DNA from: Gammaproteobacteria bacterium
GTDB lineage: Bacteria > Pseudomonadota > Gammaproteobacteria > Pseudomonadales > Litorivicinaceae
DNA length: 64,000 nucleotides
Direction: 5' to 3'
Assembly: GCA_024640985.1 (NCBI GenBank)
Contig: JAHEDY010000005.1
Span: 1-64,000 of the forward strand
A model generated the notes under the pieces. That model saw only the letters and a program-made list of their open reading frames with translations, was not told the origin of the DNA and ran no database searches. Positions 30,030 through 40,236 of this stretch are shown in pieces (position 1 is the stretch's first letter; each line of letters begins with the position of its first letter). Both the position numbers and the translations under genes were made by a program.

Positions 30030-30997
30030 AAGAAGACCTCATCGACAACCCGAGGGGCATCGATCGATGGCGCATCCTCTGCTGGCCGTAAGGTCGCTTG
30101 TGGACGACGACTGGTATCCAGCCTGCGGGATTGACTAAAGGCAGCTAAGCGGTCTGCCAAATCGCCGGCACTCCCTAAAAAACCAAGCGTTAGGATGCTC
30201 GTGAGCGTTTCCCCTTCCTCGTAAAGCACTCCAGGTGCTAAGCGCTGATCGCTGCGTTCACCGACGACATATTGCGGATAGTTTTCAGACAGGACAAACA
30301 GTGAATCTTGCGATTCTTGGGGAAGGCCCAAGGCCTCGAATGAGAGATGCATCACGATCAATGCATCAATCACCGCAGGCGTTGACGGATAGCCTTCGAC
30401 CACTTGGCGCGACCGGTTGGCCGCTGCTAAATAGGCTCCTTTGCGGATGTAATAGCGTGAGACGTTCACCTCATATTCGGCCAGCTGATTGCGCACATAG
30501 ATCAGACGCAGTGTGGCGTCTTCAGCAAACTCGCTATCGGGATAACGTTCAAGCAGTTGTTTGAAATCATCAATCGCGTCACGCGCACCACCGATATCGC
30601 GACCGGTCTCATCGCCGGGAAGATATCTGGAGACCATGGAATCATTGGATGCATAAGACGACAAGCCTTTCATATATTGCGCATAGTCGGCCTCAGGATG
30701 ATCAGGATTCAGTCGAATAAACCGATCTGCTGTCAGTCGTGCGAGCTCATATTTTGATGATTTAAAGTAGGCGTAGACTAAATCCAGTTGAGTGCCATCG
30801 GCATATTGACCGAATGGAAAGCGGCGATCGAGTTCTTCCAGTGAGGTGATGGCTTCAAGATACCGACTGCCATCCATGTGGCCTTGCGCTTCTTCCCACA
30901 ATTGCCGCTCGCTTTTTAAATTGGCGTCTGGATCAAATAGCGAACAGGCGGTAAGTACAACACAAATGAGCAGGAAGCTAAGGGTCCGGGTTATCAT
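30026..30997 (-). CDS. bamD: Outer membrane assembly lipoprotein BamD
   Basis: TPR lipoprotein of the BAM complex that inserts beta-barrel proteins. The start is set at the ATG at 30997 (AAGGA 6 nt upstream), which begins a lipoprotein signal: MITRTLSFLLICVVLTAC, with the lipidated Cys at 18. TPR units follow (YLEAITSLEELDRRFPFGQYADGTQLDLVYAYFKS). At 323 residues it is longer than E. coli BamD (245), with an extra C-terminal Pro/Arg-rich tail. It is divergent from rluD with 28 bp between the chosen starts. Confidence 0.93.
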   Translation of the reverse strand: MITRTLSFLLICVVLTACSLFDPDANLKSERQLWEEAQGHMDGSRYLEAITSLEELDRRFPFGQYADGTQLDLVYAYFKSSKYELARLTADRFIRLNPDHPEADYAQYMKGLSSYASNDSMVSRYLPGDETGRDIGGARDAIDDFKQLLERYPDSEFAEDATLRLIYVRNQLAEYEVNVSRYYIRKGAYLAAANRSRQVVEGYPSTPAVIDALIVMHLSFEALGLPQESQDSLFVLSENYPQYVVGERSDQRLAPGVLYEEGETLTSILTLGFLGSAGDLADRLAAFSQSRRLDTSRRPQATLRPAEDAPSIDAPRVVDEVFF

Positions 30998-31025
30998 GGA
31001 ATTCCTTGTTTCGATGAATCGACAA

Positions 31026-31994
31026 ATGACCGATCGGCAATATACCAAGACGCATATTCAAGCACAGTTTGACGTTCCTTTGGAGGAATCCGGGTCACGA
31101 ATTGATCAGGTATTGGCTCGGCTCATGCCGGATTACTCACGTGCTCGTTTAACGCAATGGCTCACCGAGGGGCAGATCTTAATCGATGGCGCTGCCAGAA
31201 AGCCAAAAAATAAAGTCTTAGGTGGTGAAAAGATTGTTGTGAATGCGGAACTCGAGCCGCAGATTGACTGGTCTGCAGAAAATATCCCCTTGGATCTGGT
31301 ACACGTTGATCATGATTTGATTATCGTGAATAAGCCAGCCGGTCTTGTCGTGCACCCTGGTCATGGAAATCCGTCAGGAACCTTGGTGAATGCGTTGCTA
31401 TCTCAATTTCCGGAACTGGAAGAGATCCCACGAGCAGGCATTGTTCATCGACTCGATAAAGAAACCAGTGGTGTGTTGGCAGTGGCGAGATCTCTGAAGG
31501 CGCAGGCCAACCTCGTGAAGCAGCTCAAAGATCGTTCCATGAGTCGGCAATACGTTGCATTGGTTTACGGTCACCCCAACAAAGAAGGCACGATTGATGC
31601 GCCGATGGACCGCCATCGCTTGCAACGAACGAAAATGGCCGTGGTGTATTCCGGGAAGCCAGCGGTAACCCACTACCAGATGACGGATACCACAGCGCAT
31701 TGTGCGTGGGTTGAGGTCAAGTTGGAATCAGGTCGCACGCATCAAATTCGGGTCCATATGACGCATATCGGGCATCCGTTGGTTGGTGATCCTGTCTATC
31801 GGCAAGGGCGTCCAGGGCTTGGTCGTGCGACGGTGGCTGCCCGGGATCTAATTGATCAATTCCCGAGACAGGCGTTGCATGCACAATTGCTTGGACTTAA
31901 GCATCCATCAACCCTTGAGATGGTCCAGTTTGAAGTGCCGATGGCTCAAGACCTTGTCGAACTGCACGCAAAGTTGAAGATCGTCGATGTCTGA
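31026..31994 (+). CDS. rluD: 23S rRNA pseudouridine synthase RluD
   Basis: Modifies helix 69 of 23S rRNA. An S4-like domain (SGSRIDQVLARLMPDYSRARL) precedes the catalytic domain with GIVHRLDKETSGVL (catalytic Asp) and SGRTHQIRVHM. The open frame reaches back to 30846 inside bamD; of the nearby ATGs (30996, 31014, 31026) the last gives a 322-residue protein closest to the E. coli length (326). The exact start is uncertain. It overlaps pgeF by 8 bp. Confidence 0.94.
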   Translation: MTDRQYTKTHIQAQFDVPLEESGSRIDQVLARLMPDYSRARLTQWLTEGQILIDGAARKPKNKVLGGEKIVVNAELEPQIDWSAENIPLDLVHVDHDLIIVNKPAGLVVHPGHGNPSGTLVNALLSQFPELEEIPRAGIVHRLDKETSGVLAVARSLKAQANLVKQLKDRSMSRQYVALVYGHPNKEGTIDAPMDRHRLQRTKMAVVYSGKPAVTHYQMTDTTAHCAWVEVKLESGRTHQIRVHMTHIGHPLVGDPVYRQGRPGLGRATVAARDLIDQFPRQALHAQLLGLKHPSTLEMVQFEVPMAQDLVELHAKLKIVDV

Positions 31995-32700
31995 TCCCTG
32001 GTTCGCAATCGATATCAATCCGACCGTGATGGCTCTCCAAACGACTTGTGTATCGCAGCCCTCTCCCTATGGATCCTTTAATTTGGGTTTTCATGTGGGT
32101 GACGATGCAGCCACTGTCGCTGACAACAGGGACCGGTTAGCTTCCCATCTCGGGCGTCCAGTTTACTTTCCAGAGCAAGTCCACGGTGTCGATGTCTTGC
32201 GAGTCGACGCAAATACAGATGGTCAAGTCGCCGATGCAGTCGTCACTTCTGAGATGCATCATCCGATTGGCATTTTGACGGCTGATTGTTTGCCGGTTTT
32301 ATTCGCATCAAACACTTTAGTGGGTGCTGCTCATGCTGGTTGGAGGGGATTGGTGTCGGGTGTTCTTGAAAACACTTTGGCTGAATTTTCGAATCCAGCG
32401 GAGGTGAGTGTCTGGTTGGGCCCATGTATTGGGGCAGCGGCTTTTGAAGTGGGGCCTGAGGTTGTGGATGCTTTTGTGTCTAAACACCGCCGCTACAGCC
32501 AATACTTTCAACCAGTGTCGGGTTCGGATCGATCCCTCGGGGATCTTCAGGCGATTGCTGCCGATCTGCTTGAAAACCAGGGTGTGACTGTCATCAAACG
32601 GGTTCAGGCTTGTACTTATGGTGAGGCTAAGCGGTGGTATTCGTATCGACGATCTGGAATCACTGGCCGTATGGCCAGCTGTATTATGCGTACTGAATAA
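31987..32700 (+). CDS. pgeF: Laccase-domain purine nucleoside phosphorylase PgeF (YfiH)
   Basis: A 237-residue protein of the YfiH/CNF1-fold family, linked to peptidoglycan editing in E. coli and shown in homologues to have copper-free purine nucleoside phosphorylase activity. Catalytic and zinc residues are in EQVHG, TADCLPVLF and AAHAGWRGL, and the C-terminal CTYGEAKRWYSYRRSG is typical. Translationally coupled to rluD, the usual arrangement. Confidence 0.92.
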   Translation: MSDPWFAIDINPTVMALQTTCVSQPSPYGSFNLGFHVGDDAATVADNRDRLASHLGRPVYFPEQVHGVDVLRVDANTDGQVADAVVTSEMHHPIGILTADCLPVLFASNTLVGAAHAGWRGLVSGVLENTLAEFSNPAEVSVWLGPCIGAAAFEVGPEVVDAFVSKHRRYSQYFQPVSGSDRSLGDLQAIAADLLENQGVTVIKRVQACTYGEAKRWYSYRRSGITGRMASCIMRTE

Positions 32701-32711
32701 CCTGTGGATAA

Positions 32712-32738
32712 CTTGAAACCTGATGACTTCGCCCCCAC
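32712..32738 (+). promoter_or_regulatory. Sigma-32 heat-shock promoter of clpB
   Basis: CTTGAAA at 32712-32718 is a perfect sigma-32 -35 element. After 13 bp comes CCCCCACC (32732-32739), close to the -10 consensus CCCCATNT. It is about 40 bp before the clpB ATG. Confidence 0.75.
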
Positions 32739-32778
32739 CAATAATCATAGTGGATTGGGATAGATAAGGGATTACCGA

Positions 32779-35352
32779 ATGCGAATGGATCGATTAACGA
32801 ATCGGCTCATGCAAGCCTTGCAGGATGCACAAAGCCTCGCTTTAAGTTTGGATCATAATGAAATGTCGCCTTGGCATCTGCTTAAGGCGTTGTTGAGTCA
32901 ACACAACGGATCGGCTCGCTCATTGATTGCTGCAGCCGGTGGCCATCAAGACCGTTTGATCTCCGAAGTTGATCGCGCGTTAGATGGTCTGGCTCGCGTG
33001 ACAAATCACGATGGCGAGGTTCGTATGAGCCAAGAGTTGGCTCGTCAATTCAACTTAGCCGAAAAACAATCAATGTCTCAAAAAGACGCTTATTTGTCGT
33101 CTGAGACGCTGTTGTCTGTGATGGCTAAGGATAAAGCGACCAACGCTGCTTTTCGGGCTGCTGGCGTGAATGAAGATCGGTTGGTTGATGCGATAGACAA
33201 ACTGCGTGGAGGCGAGTCAGTGCAAACTGAAAACGATGAAGACAACCGAGGAGCTTTGGACAAGTATTGTCTCGATCTGACGGCCAGAGCATCAGAAGGG
33301 AAATTGGATCCAGTCATTGGACGAGATGAAGAAATTCGGCGCGCTGTGCAGGTGTTGCAGCGTCGTACGAAAAACAATCCGGTGTTAATCGGTGAGCCTG
33401 GCGTCGGTAAGACAGCGATCGTTGAAGGTTTGGCCTCGCGGATTGTCAATGGTGAGGTGCCAGAAGGATTAAAAGGCAAGCGTGTTTTGTCTTTGGATAT
33501 GGGCGCCCTGATTGCGGGCGCGAAATTCCGTGGTGAATTTGAGGAGCGCTTGAAGGCGGTTCTCAAGGAGCTGTCTCAGCAAGAAGGTCAGGTCATTCTC
33601 TTCATCGATGAGATTCACACCATGGTTGGCGCTGGAAAATCTGAGGGAGCCATGGATGCGGGCAATATGTTGAAGCCAGCATTAGCGCGTGGTGAGCTGC
33701 ACTGTGTGGGTGCGACCACTCTTGATGAATACCGACAGTATTTTGAGAAGGATGCAGCGCTTGAGCGTCGATTCCAGAAAGTATTTGTGGGTGAACCCAG
33801 TGAAACAGACACCATCGCAATCTTGCGTGGATTAAAACCGAAATACGAAGTGCACCATGGAGTCGAGATTTCTGATTCGGCAATTATCGCGGCTGCCAAG
33901 CTATCCAGTCGTTACATCACTGATCGACAGTTGCCGGATAAGGCGATTGATTTGATGGATGAGTCGGCAAGCCGGATTCGGCTCGAAATGGACTCGAAAC
34001 CTGAAGAGCTCGATCGGCTCGATCGCCGCTTGATCCAGTTGAAAATCGAGCGAGAAGCGCTGAAGAAAGAAAAAGATGATGCCAGTAAGGCTCGTTTGGT
34101 CGAGTTGGAAGGAACCATTGCTGAAGTCGCTGCCGAAGCCAGTGCCTTAGAGGAAATTTGGGCATCTGAAAAAGCGCAAACTCAAGGCGTTCAGTCCATT
34201 AAAGAAGAGCTCGATCGAGCGGAAATTGATCTTGAGCAAGCCAGACGCGCCGGTGATTTGGCCCGAATGAGTGAGATTCAGTACGGGGTCATTCCGTCGC
34301 TTGAAAAACGGATGGCTGAAGCACAAAAAGCCAATGAATCTGATGAAGGTAAGTTGGTGCGTTCTCGGGTGACCGAAGAAGAAATCGCGGAAGTGGTCAG
34401 TCGTTGGACTGGGATTCCTGTCGCGAAGATGCTCGAAGGCGAAAAAGATAAGCTTCTGCAGATGGAGAGCGCCCTACATAGCCGGGTTGTGGGCCAGGAT
34501 ACAGCGGTGACTGCTGTGGCCAACGCGGTGCGTCGTTCGCGCTCTGGGTTATCGGATCCCAAACGTCCCAACGGATCATTTTTGTTCCTCGGGCCAACCG
34601 GGGTTGGTAAAACGGAACTCTGTAAAAGTTTGGCGGAATTTTTGTTCGATTCAGACGATGCGATGGTTCGCATCGATATGTCTGAATTCATGGAAAAGCA
34701 TTCGGTTGCTCGCCTAGTTGGCGCGCCTCCAGGCTATGTCGGTTATGAACAAGGGGGTTACTTAACAGAAGCCGTCCGTCGACGCCCGTATTCGGTGGTG
34801 TTATTAGATGAAGTTGAAAAAGCCCACCCCGATGTGTTCAACATTTTATTGCAGGTGTTAGATGATGGTCGGCTGACCGATGGTCAAGGTCGCACTGTCG
34901 ACTTTTCAAACACGGTCGTTGTGATGACTTCAAATTTAGGATCGGATTTGATTCAGAGCATGGTCGGGGAGTCGCATGAAGCCATTCGGGATGCGGTGAT
35001 GGGTATTGTCGGTACACATTTCCGTCCGGAATTCATTAATCGTATCGATGAGGCGGTTGTTTTTCACGCCCTGGGACGTGAACACATCCGAGGTATTTTG
35101 GATGTGCAGTTGTCCTATTTACGAGCGCGTCTTGAAGACATGGATTACGGATTTGAGTTGTCGGATGCAGTGGCTGAAAAGCTGTGTGAGGCTGGATATG
35201 ATCCGGTCTATGGTGCGCGACCACTGAAGCGTGCAATCCAAGTCCACTTGGAAAATCCTCTGGCTGGGGCGCTCTTGAAAGGGCAGTTTAGTCCTGGGTC
35301 AATCATCCATGCAGACGTCAGTTCAACCGGTGAAATCACCTTTCACGCTTAA
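32779..35352 (+). CDS. clpB: ATP-dependent disaggregase ClpB
   Basis: Hsp100 hexameric unfoldase that rescues aggregated proteins with DnaK. The 857-residue protein has an N-terminal Clp_N domain, AAA1 with GEPGVGKT (205-212), the coiled-coil M domain (about 410-525, [20 protein letters not shown]), AAA2 with GPTGVGKT (605-612) and a C-terminal small domain. No ClpP-binding loop is expected. A sigma-32 promoter precedes it and a hairpin follows. Confidence 0.98.
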   Translation: MRMDRLTNRLMQALQDAQSLALSLDHNEMSPWHLLKALLSQHNGSARSLIAAAGGHQDRLISEVDRALDGLARVTNHDGEVRMSQELARQFNLAEKQSMSQKDAYLSSETLLSVMAKDKATNAAFRAAGVNEDRLVDAIDKLRGGESVQTENDEDNRGALDKYCLDLTARASEGKLDPVIGRDEEIRRAVQVLQRRTKNNPVLIGEPGVGKTAIVEGLASRIVNGEVPEGLKGKRVLSLDMGALIAGAKFRGEFEERLKAVLKELSQQEGQVILFIDEIHTMVGAGKSEGAMDAGNMLKPALARGELHCVGATTLDEYRQYFEKDAALERRFQKVFVGEPSETDTIAILRGLKPKYEVHHGVEISDSAIIAAAKLSSRYITDRQLPDKAIDLMDESASRIRLEMDSKPEELDRLDRRLIQLKIEREALKKEKDDASKARLVELEGTIAEVAAEASALEEIWASEKAQTQGVQSIKEELDRAEIDLEQARRAGDLARMSEIQYGVIPSLEKRMAEAQKANESDEGKLVRSRVTEEEIAEVVSRWTGIPVAKMLEGEKDKLLQMESALHSRVVGQDTAVTAVANAVRRSRSGLSDPKRPNGSFLFLGPTGVGKTELCKSLAEFLFDSDDAMVRIDMSEFMEKHSVARLVGAPPGYVGYEQGGYLTEAVRRRPYSVVLLDEVEKAHPDVFNILLQVLDDGRLTDGQGRTVDFSNTVVVMTSNLGSDLIQSMVGESHEAIRDAVMGIVGTHFRPEFINRIDEAVVFHALGREHIRGILDVQLSYLRARLEDMDYGFELSDAVAEKLCEAGYDPVYGARPLKRAIQVHLENPLAGALLKGQFSPGSIIHADVSSTGEITFHA

Positions 35353-35360
35353 AATACCAA

Positions 35361-35380
35361 GGCCTGTCAGTTGACAGGCC
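35361..35380 (+). terminator. Hairpin after clpB
   Basis: GGCCTGTCA-GT-TGACAGGCC forms a 9-bp perfect stem 8 bp after the clpB stop. The following ATTTCTG is a poor T-run, so it may be a weak terminator or an mRNA-stabilising end. Its right arm contains a TTGACA box that may serve ilvB. Confidence 0.6.
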
Positions 35381-35398
35381 ATTTCTGGGTGTCACAAT
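35371..35398 (+). promoter_or_regulatory. Possible ilvBNC promoter
   Basis: A perfect TTGACA (35371-35376) is followed after 16 bp by CACAAT (35393-35398), four of six matches to TATAAT. It lies 41 bp before the ilvB start and is partly inside the clpB hairpin. No leader peptide rich in Ile, Leu or Val codons fits between it and ilvB. Confidence 0.45.
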
Positions 35399-35438
35399 TC
35401 TCGGTTTACCTTAACTATTTTCTTAAAGAGGGTCGGAA

Positions 35439-37175
35439 GTGGAATTGCTTTCTGGCGGTGAGATGATCATGCGCGCGCTGAAAGAAGAAGGGGTCAAAAT
35501 GATTTTTGGCTACCCTGGCGGTGCGGTTTTACATATTTACGATGCACTGTATCAACAAGACGCAGTGGAACATATCCTCGTACGCCACGAGCAGGCTGCT
35601 GTGCATGCGGCTGATGGCTTTGCGCGTTCCACTGGTGAAGTTGGCGTTGCTTTGGTGACATCGGGTCCTGGTGCGACTAATGCAATTACTGGGATTGCCA
35701 CGGCCTATATGGATTCGATTCCTCTGGTCGTGATCTCTGGAAACGTGCCCAGTCATTTAATCGGCAGTGATGCGTTCCAAGAAACTGACATGATTGGTTG
35801 TTGTCGACCGATCGTGAAGCATTCGTTCTTGGTTCGCTCGATCGAAGAAATTCCAAGCGTGATGAAAAAGGCCTTCCATATTGCAAAAACAGGTCGTCCT
35901 GGGCCTGTGGTTGTGGATGTCCCCAAAGACATGACTGCGCCGGCTGAAAAGCGAGCATTTGAATACCCAGAAACTGTCAAATTACGGTCTTACACGCCTG
36001 CGCTCAAAGGGCATGCCGGTCAGATTCGCAAGGCCCTTGATCTGCTTTTAGAGGCGAAACGACCTGTGATTTACGCCGGTGGCGGCGTGGTTCTTGGTGA
36101 TGCATCCGCTGAATTGGTCTCACTGGCTAAACGTCTTGGTTATCCAGTGACGAATACCTTGATGGGACTTGGAGCCTTTCCAGGATCCGATGATCAGTTT
36201 ATCGGAATGCTCGGTATGCATGGGTTTTATGAGGCCAACCAGGCCATGCACCAGGCGGATGTGATCTTTGCGGTTGGTGCGCGCTTTGATGATCGAGTGA
36301 CTAACAATCCGAAAAAATTCTGTCCGAACGCTCGGATCGTTCACATTGACATTGATCCAGCCTCGATTCAAAAAACTGTGCGTCACATTGAAGTGCCTCT
36401 GGTGGGTCCAGTGCAGCCTGTGTTGGCTGATATGGTCGAAATGCTGAGCCAGATGGACGTTGAGCCTGATCAAGAAGCATTGAAAGGTTGGTGGGAAACC
36501 ATCAATGGCTGGCGTGAAAAGCATGGTCTTTGGACGGGTGATCGGTACACGCGCGGCGAAAAAATTATGCCGCAGGATGTGATTCGTACCCTGTACGAAG
36601 TGACCAACGGCGAAGCTTACATTTGCTCCGACGTCGGCCAGCATCAAATGTTTGCAGCTCAGTATTACAAGTACGACAAGCCAAGGCAGTGGATTAATTC
36701 TGGCGGTCTTGGAACCATGGGATTTGGTCTTCCGGCAGCCATGGGTGTGCAATTAGCGCATCCCGACAGTGCAGTTGCTGTTGTGACAGGGGAAGGCTCA
36801 ATCCAGATGTGTATCGAGGAATTGTCGACCTGTACGCAATACAACATGCCTGTGAAGATTATTAACCTGAATAATGCTGCGCTTGGCATGGTGAAGCAGT
36901 GGCAAGACATGCAATATGGCGGCCGTTACGCAGCATCGACCTATCAGGATTCGTTGCCTGACTTTGTCAAACTGGCGGAAGCCTATGGTCATGTTGGCAT
37001 GAAAGTCACCGATCCAGCTGAATTGAAAGCCAAGATGGAAGAGTGCTTTGCCATGAAAGATCGCGTGGTCTTTATGGATATTGATATTGATCCGGATGAA
37101 CACGTCTATCCAATGCAAATTCAAACGGGCTCGATGAAAGACATGCTTTTGAGTAAGACGGAGCGTACCAAGTGA
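35439..37175 (+). CDS. ilvB: Acetolactate synthase large (catalytic) subunit
   Basis: Thiamin-diphosphate enzyme for the first common step of Ile, Leu and Val synthesis. The 578-residue protein has [15 protein letters not shown] with the catalytic Glu, the FAD domain, and the ThDP motif [29 protein letters not shown]. The start is GTG at 35439 after AGAGGG; an in-frame ATG lies 24 bp later. It overlaps ilvN by GTGA. Which allele (ilvB, ilvI, ilvG) it corresponds to is nomenclature; the ilvC neighbour suits either ilvBNC or ilvIHC. Confidence 0.95.
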   Translation: MELLSGGEMIMRALKEEGVKMIFGYPGGAVLHIYDALYQQDAVEHILVRHEQAAVHAADGFARSTGEVGVALVTSGPGATNAITGIATAYMDSIPLVVISGNVPSHLIGSDAFQETDMIGCCRPIVKHSFLVRSIEEIPSVMKKAFHIAKTGRPGPVVVDVPKDMTAPAEKRAFEYPETVKLRSYTPALKGHAGQIRKALDLLLEAKRPVIYAGGGVVLGDASAELVSLAKRLGYPVTNTLMGLGAFPGSDDQFIGMLGMHGFYEANQAMHQADVIFAVGARFDDRVTNNPKKFCPNARIVHIDIDPASIQKTVRHIEVPLVGPVQPVLADMVEMLSQMDVEPDQEALKGWWETINGWREKHGLWTGDRYTRGEKIMPQDVIRTLYEVTNGEAYICSDVGQHQMFAAQYYKYDKPRQWINSGGLGTMGFGLPAAMGVQLAHPDSAVAVVTGEGSIQMCIEELSTCTQYNMPVKIINLNNAALGMVKQWQDMQYGGRYAASTYQDSLPDFVKLAEAYGHVGMKVTDPAELKAKMEECFAMKDRVVFMDIDIDPDEHVYPMQIQTGSMKDMLLSKTERTK

Positions 37176-37663
37176 GACACATTATTTCGGTTCTGATGGA
37201 AAATGAGCCCGGTGCTTTGTCTCGCGTGGTCGGTTTGTTTGCCCAGCGCGGTTACAACATAGAATCTTTAACAGTTGCTCCGACAGAAGACCCAACATTG
37301 TCGCGCTTGACGGTGACAACCATTGGTGATGATGCGGTGATCGAGCAAATTACCAAACATCTGAACAAATTGATCGATGTCGTGAAGTTGGTTGATTTGA
37401 CTGAGGGTGACCACATCGAGCGTGAGCTGATGTTAATCAAAATTAAAGCCACTGGCGCTCAACGTGCCGAGGTGAAGCGGACCTGTGACATCTTCCGCGG
37501 TCAAATCGTTGACGTGAGTCCAGCAATGTATACAGTGCAGCTCACCGGAACGAGCGACAAGCTTGATGCATTTATTGAAGCCATTGGTGCTTCGGCCATT
37601 TTAGAAGTGGTTCGGAGCGGAGTCAGCGGCATTGCACGCGGTGAGCGCGTGCTGTCTGTGTAA
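37172..37663 (+). CDS. ilvN: Acetolactate synthase small (regulatory) subunit
   Basis: A 163-residue regulatory subunit that confers valine feedback. An N-terminal ACT domain ([32 protein letters not shown]) is followed by the C-terminal ALS_ss domain ([17 protein letters not shown]). The length fits the IlvH-type long subunit rather than the 96-residue E. coli IlvN, so ilvH is an equally good symbol. The start is GTG overlapping the ilvB stop. Confidence 0.94.
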   Translation: MRHIISVLMENEPGALSRVVGLFAQRGYNIESLTVAPTEDPTLSRLTVTTIGDDAVIEQITKHLNKLIDVVKLVDLTEGDHIERELMLIKIKATGAQRAEVKRTCDIFRGQIVDVSPAMYTVQLTGTSDKLDAFIEAIGASAILEVVRSGVSGIARGERVLSV

Positions 37664-38710
<1,047 letters not shown>

Positions 38711-38716
38711 TTGAAT

Positions 38717-38738
38717 GCGGGCCTAACGGCCCGCTTTT
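38717..38738 (+). terminator. Intrinsic terminator after ilvC
   Basis: GCGGGCC-TAAC-GGCCCGC gives a perfect 7-bp GC stem followed by TTTT. It ends at the pssA start codon (38740), so pssA must rely on read-through or on a promoter overlapping this element. Confidence 0.85.
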
Positions 38739-38739
38739 C

Positions 38740-39492
38740 ATGATGACTCAGTCCAAAGGTATTTACCTCCTCCCCAACATACTGACCACAGCCGGATTAT
38801 TGGCAGGATTCTTCTCGATTATCACAGCCACTCGTGCTGTCTATCAGGGCGAGGGTTTGTTTGAAACAGCAGCAATCGCGATACTTGTGTCTGGATTATT
38901 TGATGGATTGGATGGACGAGTCGCCCGTTTAACCAATACCCAGAGCGAGTTTGGCGCACAGTACGATTCGTTAAGTGATGTGGTGGCTTTCGGTGTCGCC
39001 CCTGCTGTTTTAGTGTTTAGCTGGTCACTGTCGGCGCTTGGGAAATTGGGTTGGGTTGCGGCGTTTATTTACGTCGCTGGTACTGCCTTACGATTAGCGC
39101 GATTTAACGTTCAACGTGAGATTGTCGATTCGAACTATTTTGTTGGGCTGGCTTGTCCTGCCGCCGCCTACTTCTTGGCTGCTGCTGTCTGGACATTGGT
39201 CGACTCCAATATTCAAGGCGAAACAGTCGCCTTAACCATGGTGATTTTGACTGCTGTCTGTGGTCTGTTAATGGTTTCTTCAGTTCCTTACCCGTCGTTT
39301 AAGAACTCAGATCTGAAGGCGCGGGTGCCGCTGTTGGCGATCATGGCGGCAGCGTTGATTTTTGCGTTTGTTTCGCTGGATCCACCGAGAGTCCTCTTTT
39401 TGCTGACGGGTTTGTATTTATTGAGCGGACCGGGGCTATGGTTAAAAACAAAATTAGGTAGCAAGCGGAATGCGGCGAAAGAAGAAGAGTAA
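38740..39492 (+). CDS. pssA: CDP-diacylglycerol--serine O-phosphatidyltransferase
   Basis: Integral membrane enzyme that makes phosphatidylserine, the precursor of phosphatidylethanolamine. The CDP-alcohol phosphotransferase motif DGLDGRVARLTNTQSEFGAQYDSLSD (D-G-x2-A-R-x8-G-x3-D-x3-D) is complete, and about seven hydrophobic helices are predicted in 250 residues. This is the Bacillus-type (subclass II) enzyme, not the E. coli PLD-like PssA. Position after ilvC is as in Pseudomonas. It overlaps the next gene by 23 bp. Confidence 0.92.
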   Translation: MMTQSKGIYLLPNILTTAGLLAGFFSIITATRAVYQGEGLFETAAIAILVSGLFDGLDGRVARLTNTQSEFGAQYDSLSDVVAFGVAPAVLVFSWSLSALGKLGWVAAFIYVAGTALRLARFNVQREIVDSNYFVGLACPAAAYFLAAAVWTLVDSNIQGETVALTMVILTAVCGLLMVSSVPYPSFKNSDLKARVPLLAIMAAALIFAFVSLDPPRVLFLLTGLYLLSGPGLWLKTKLGSKRNAAKEEE

Positions 39493-39727
39493 ACGCGGAA
39501 TCATCGATGAAGATATTCCTGAGGTTTCCGAAAATGAAGCGAGACGCCAAGTCATCTATGGTGGAATTGGTTTCGTTGTCAGCTTAGTGCTTGTCTTGGT
39601 ATTTCGGCCAGGCACGGAACATCTCCTTGAAATGATCATCCTGATCGGTTTCGTGGCGTCCAGTACTTTTGGTGGGATGAAACTTGCCAGCTGGGTTGAA
39701 TCAAAAAACTACAATCTCAAAGGATAA
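39470..39727 (+). CDS. Small two-helix membrane protein
   Basis: I do not recognise this 85-residue protein. It has a basic N-terminus (MRRKKKSKRG), an acidic stretch (IIDEDIPEVSENEA) and two hydrophobic helices (VIYGGIGFVVSLVLVLVF and MIILIGFVASSTFGGMKLAS), so it should sit in the inner membrane as a hairpin with the N-terminus in the cytoplasm. The start lies inside the end of pssA (23-bp overlap), and the next gene starts 3 bp after its stop; this compact spacing supports a real gene. Confidence 0.6.
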   Translation: MRRKKKSKRGIIDEDIPEVSENEARRQVIYGGIGFVVSLVLVLVFRPGTEHLLEMIILIGFVASSTFGGMKLASWVESKNYNLKG

Positions 39728-39730
39728 ACA

Positions 39731-40021
39731 ATGCAAAAAGGGTATTGGGTTAGTTGCTATCGTGAAATCTATGATGCGGACAAACTAGCGGCCTACGCCG
39801 CGCTCGCCAAGCCAGCCATTGAAGGTCAGGGTGGACAATTTTTGGTGCGCGGGACTGCGGCCTATGCATCTGGCTCTGGATTAAAAGAGCGGACGGTTAT
39901 TGTGGAATGGCCGACGTTAGATGCCGCTCAAGCAGCTTATGAATCCAAAGCCTACCAGGCTGCGCTAGACGCACTATCCGATGGTGTTGACCGGGACTTC
40001 AGAATCATTGAGGGTGCGTGA
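39731..40021 (+). CDS. DUF1330 family protein
   Basis: A 96-residue ferredoxin-like-fold (dimeric alpha-beta barrel) protein of the DUF1330 family. Typical segments are KGYWVSCYREIYDADKLAAYAALAKPAIEGQGGQFLVRG and ERTVIVEWPTLDAAQAAYESKAYQAALDA. The biochemical role of the family is not established. It is the last gene before the leuA leader and lies 3 bp after the small membrane protein. Confidence 0.88.
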   Translation: MQKGYWVSCYREIYDADKLAAYAALAKPAIEGQGGQFLVRGTAAYASGSGLKERTVIVEWPTLDAAQAAYESKAYQAALDALSDGVDRDFRIIEGA

Positions 40022-40097
40022 GTTGATAGTCACGCACAATGGCACCGATAGAAAAAACTGACTTGCGCAAACAGCTGTTCATTGGCATTCTCAAGCC

Positions 40098-40151
40098 ATG
40101 AATATGCAATTCGCCAATGACAATCTGCTATTTGGCCTTCGACTGCCCTGA
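40098..40151 (+). CDS. Putative leucine-rich leader peptide of leuA
   Basis: A 17-codon open frame, MNMQFANDNLLFGLRLP, has four Leu codons (CTG, CTA, CTT, CTG) in its last nine, and its stop lies in the loop of a terminator-like hairpin just upstream of leuA. Leucine-rich leader peptides control leuA by attenuation in many proteobacteria. The ribosome site is weak, and control codons overlapping the terminator stem is not the classic layout, so the assignment is tentative. A longer small frame (ATG at 40039) overlaps its start by ATGA. Confidence 0.35.
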   Translation: MNMQFANDNLLFGLRLP

Positions 40152-40168
40152 TGGGCGGTTCGATTTTT
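40141..40168 (+). terminator. Terminator-like hairpin in the leuA leader (possible attenuator)
   Basis: GACTGCCC-TGAT-GGGCGGTT forms an 8-bp stem (two G-U pairs) with a four-base loop, followed 3 nt later by TTTTT at 40164-40168. It lies 69 bp before the leuA ATG, and not after a gene, so it is better explained as a conditional terminator than as an end of the upstream gene. Confidence 0.5.
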
Positions 40169-40204
40169 CTCGGTTTCGATTCCTATTTTATTTGTTTGTT
40201 GTTG

Positions 40205-40226
40205 CCAAGCGGCACTGAGCCGTTGG
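40205..40226 (+). promoter_or_regulatory. Hairpin masking the leuA Shine-Dalgarno
   Basis: CCAA-g-CGGC-ACTGA-GCCG-TTGG pairs over eight base pairs with one bulged G. The last two G residues (40225-40226) are the first two of the GGAG ribosome site (40225-40228) of leuA. Folding would limit ribosome access; its use as a switch is inferred. Confidence 0.45.
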
Positions 40227-40236
40227 AGAGATTAAG

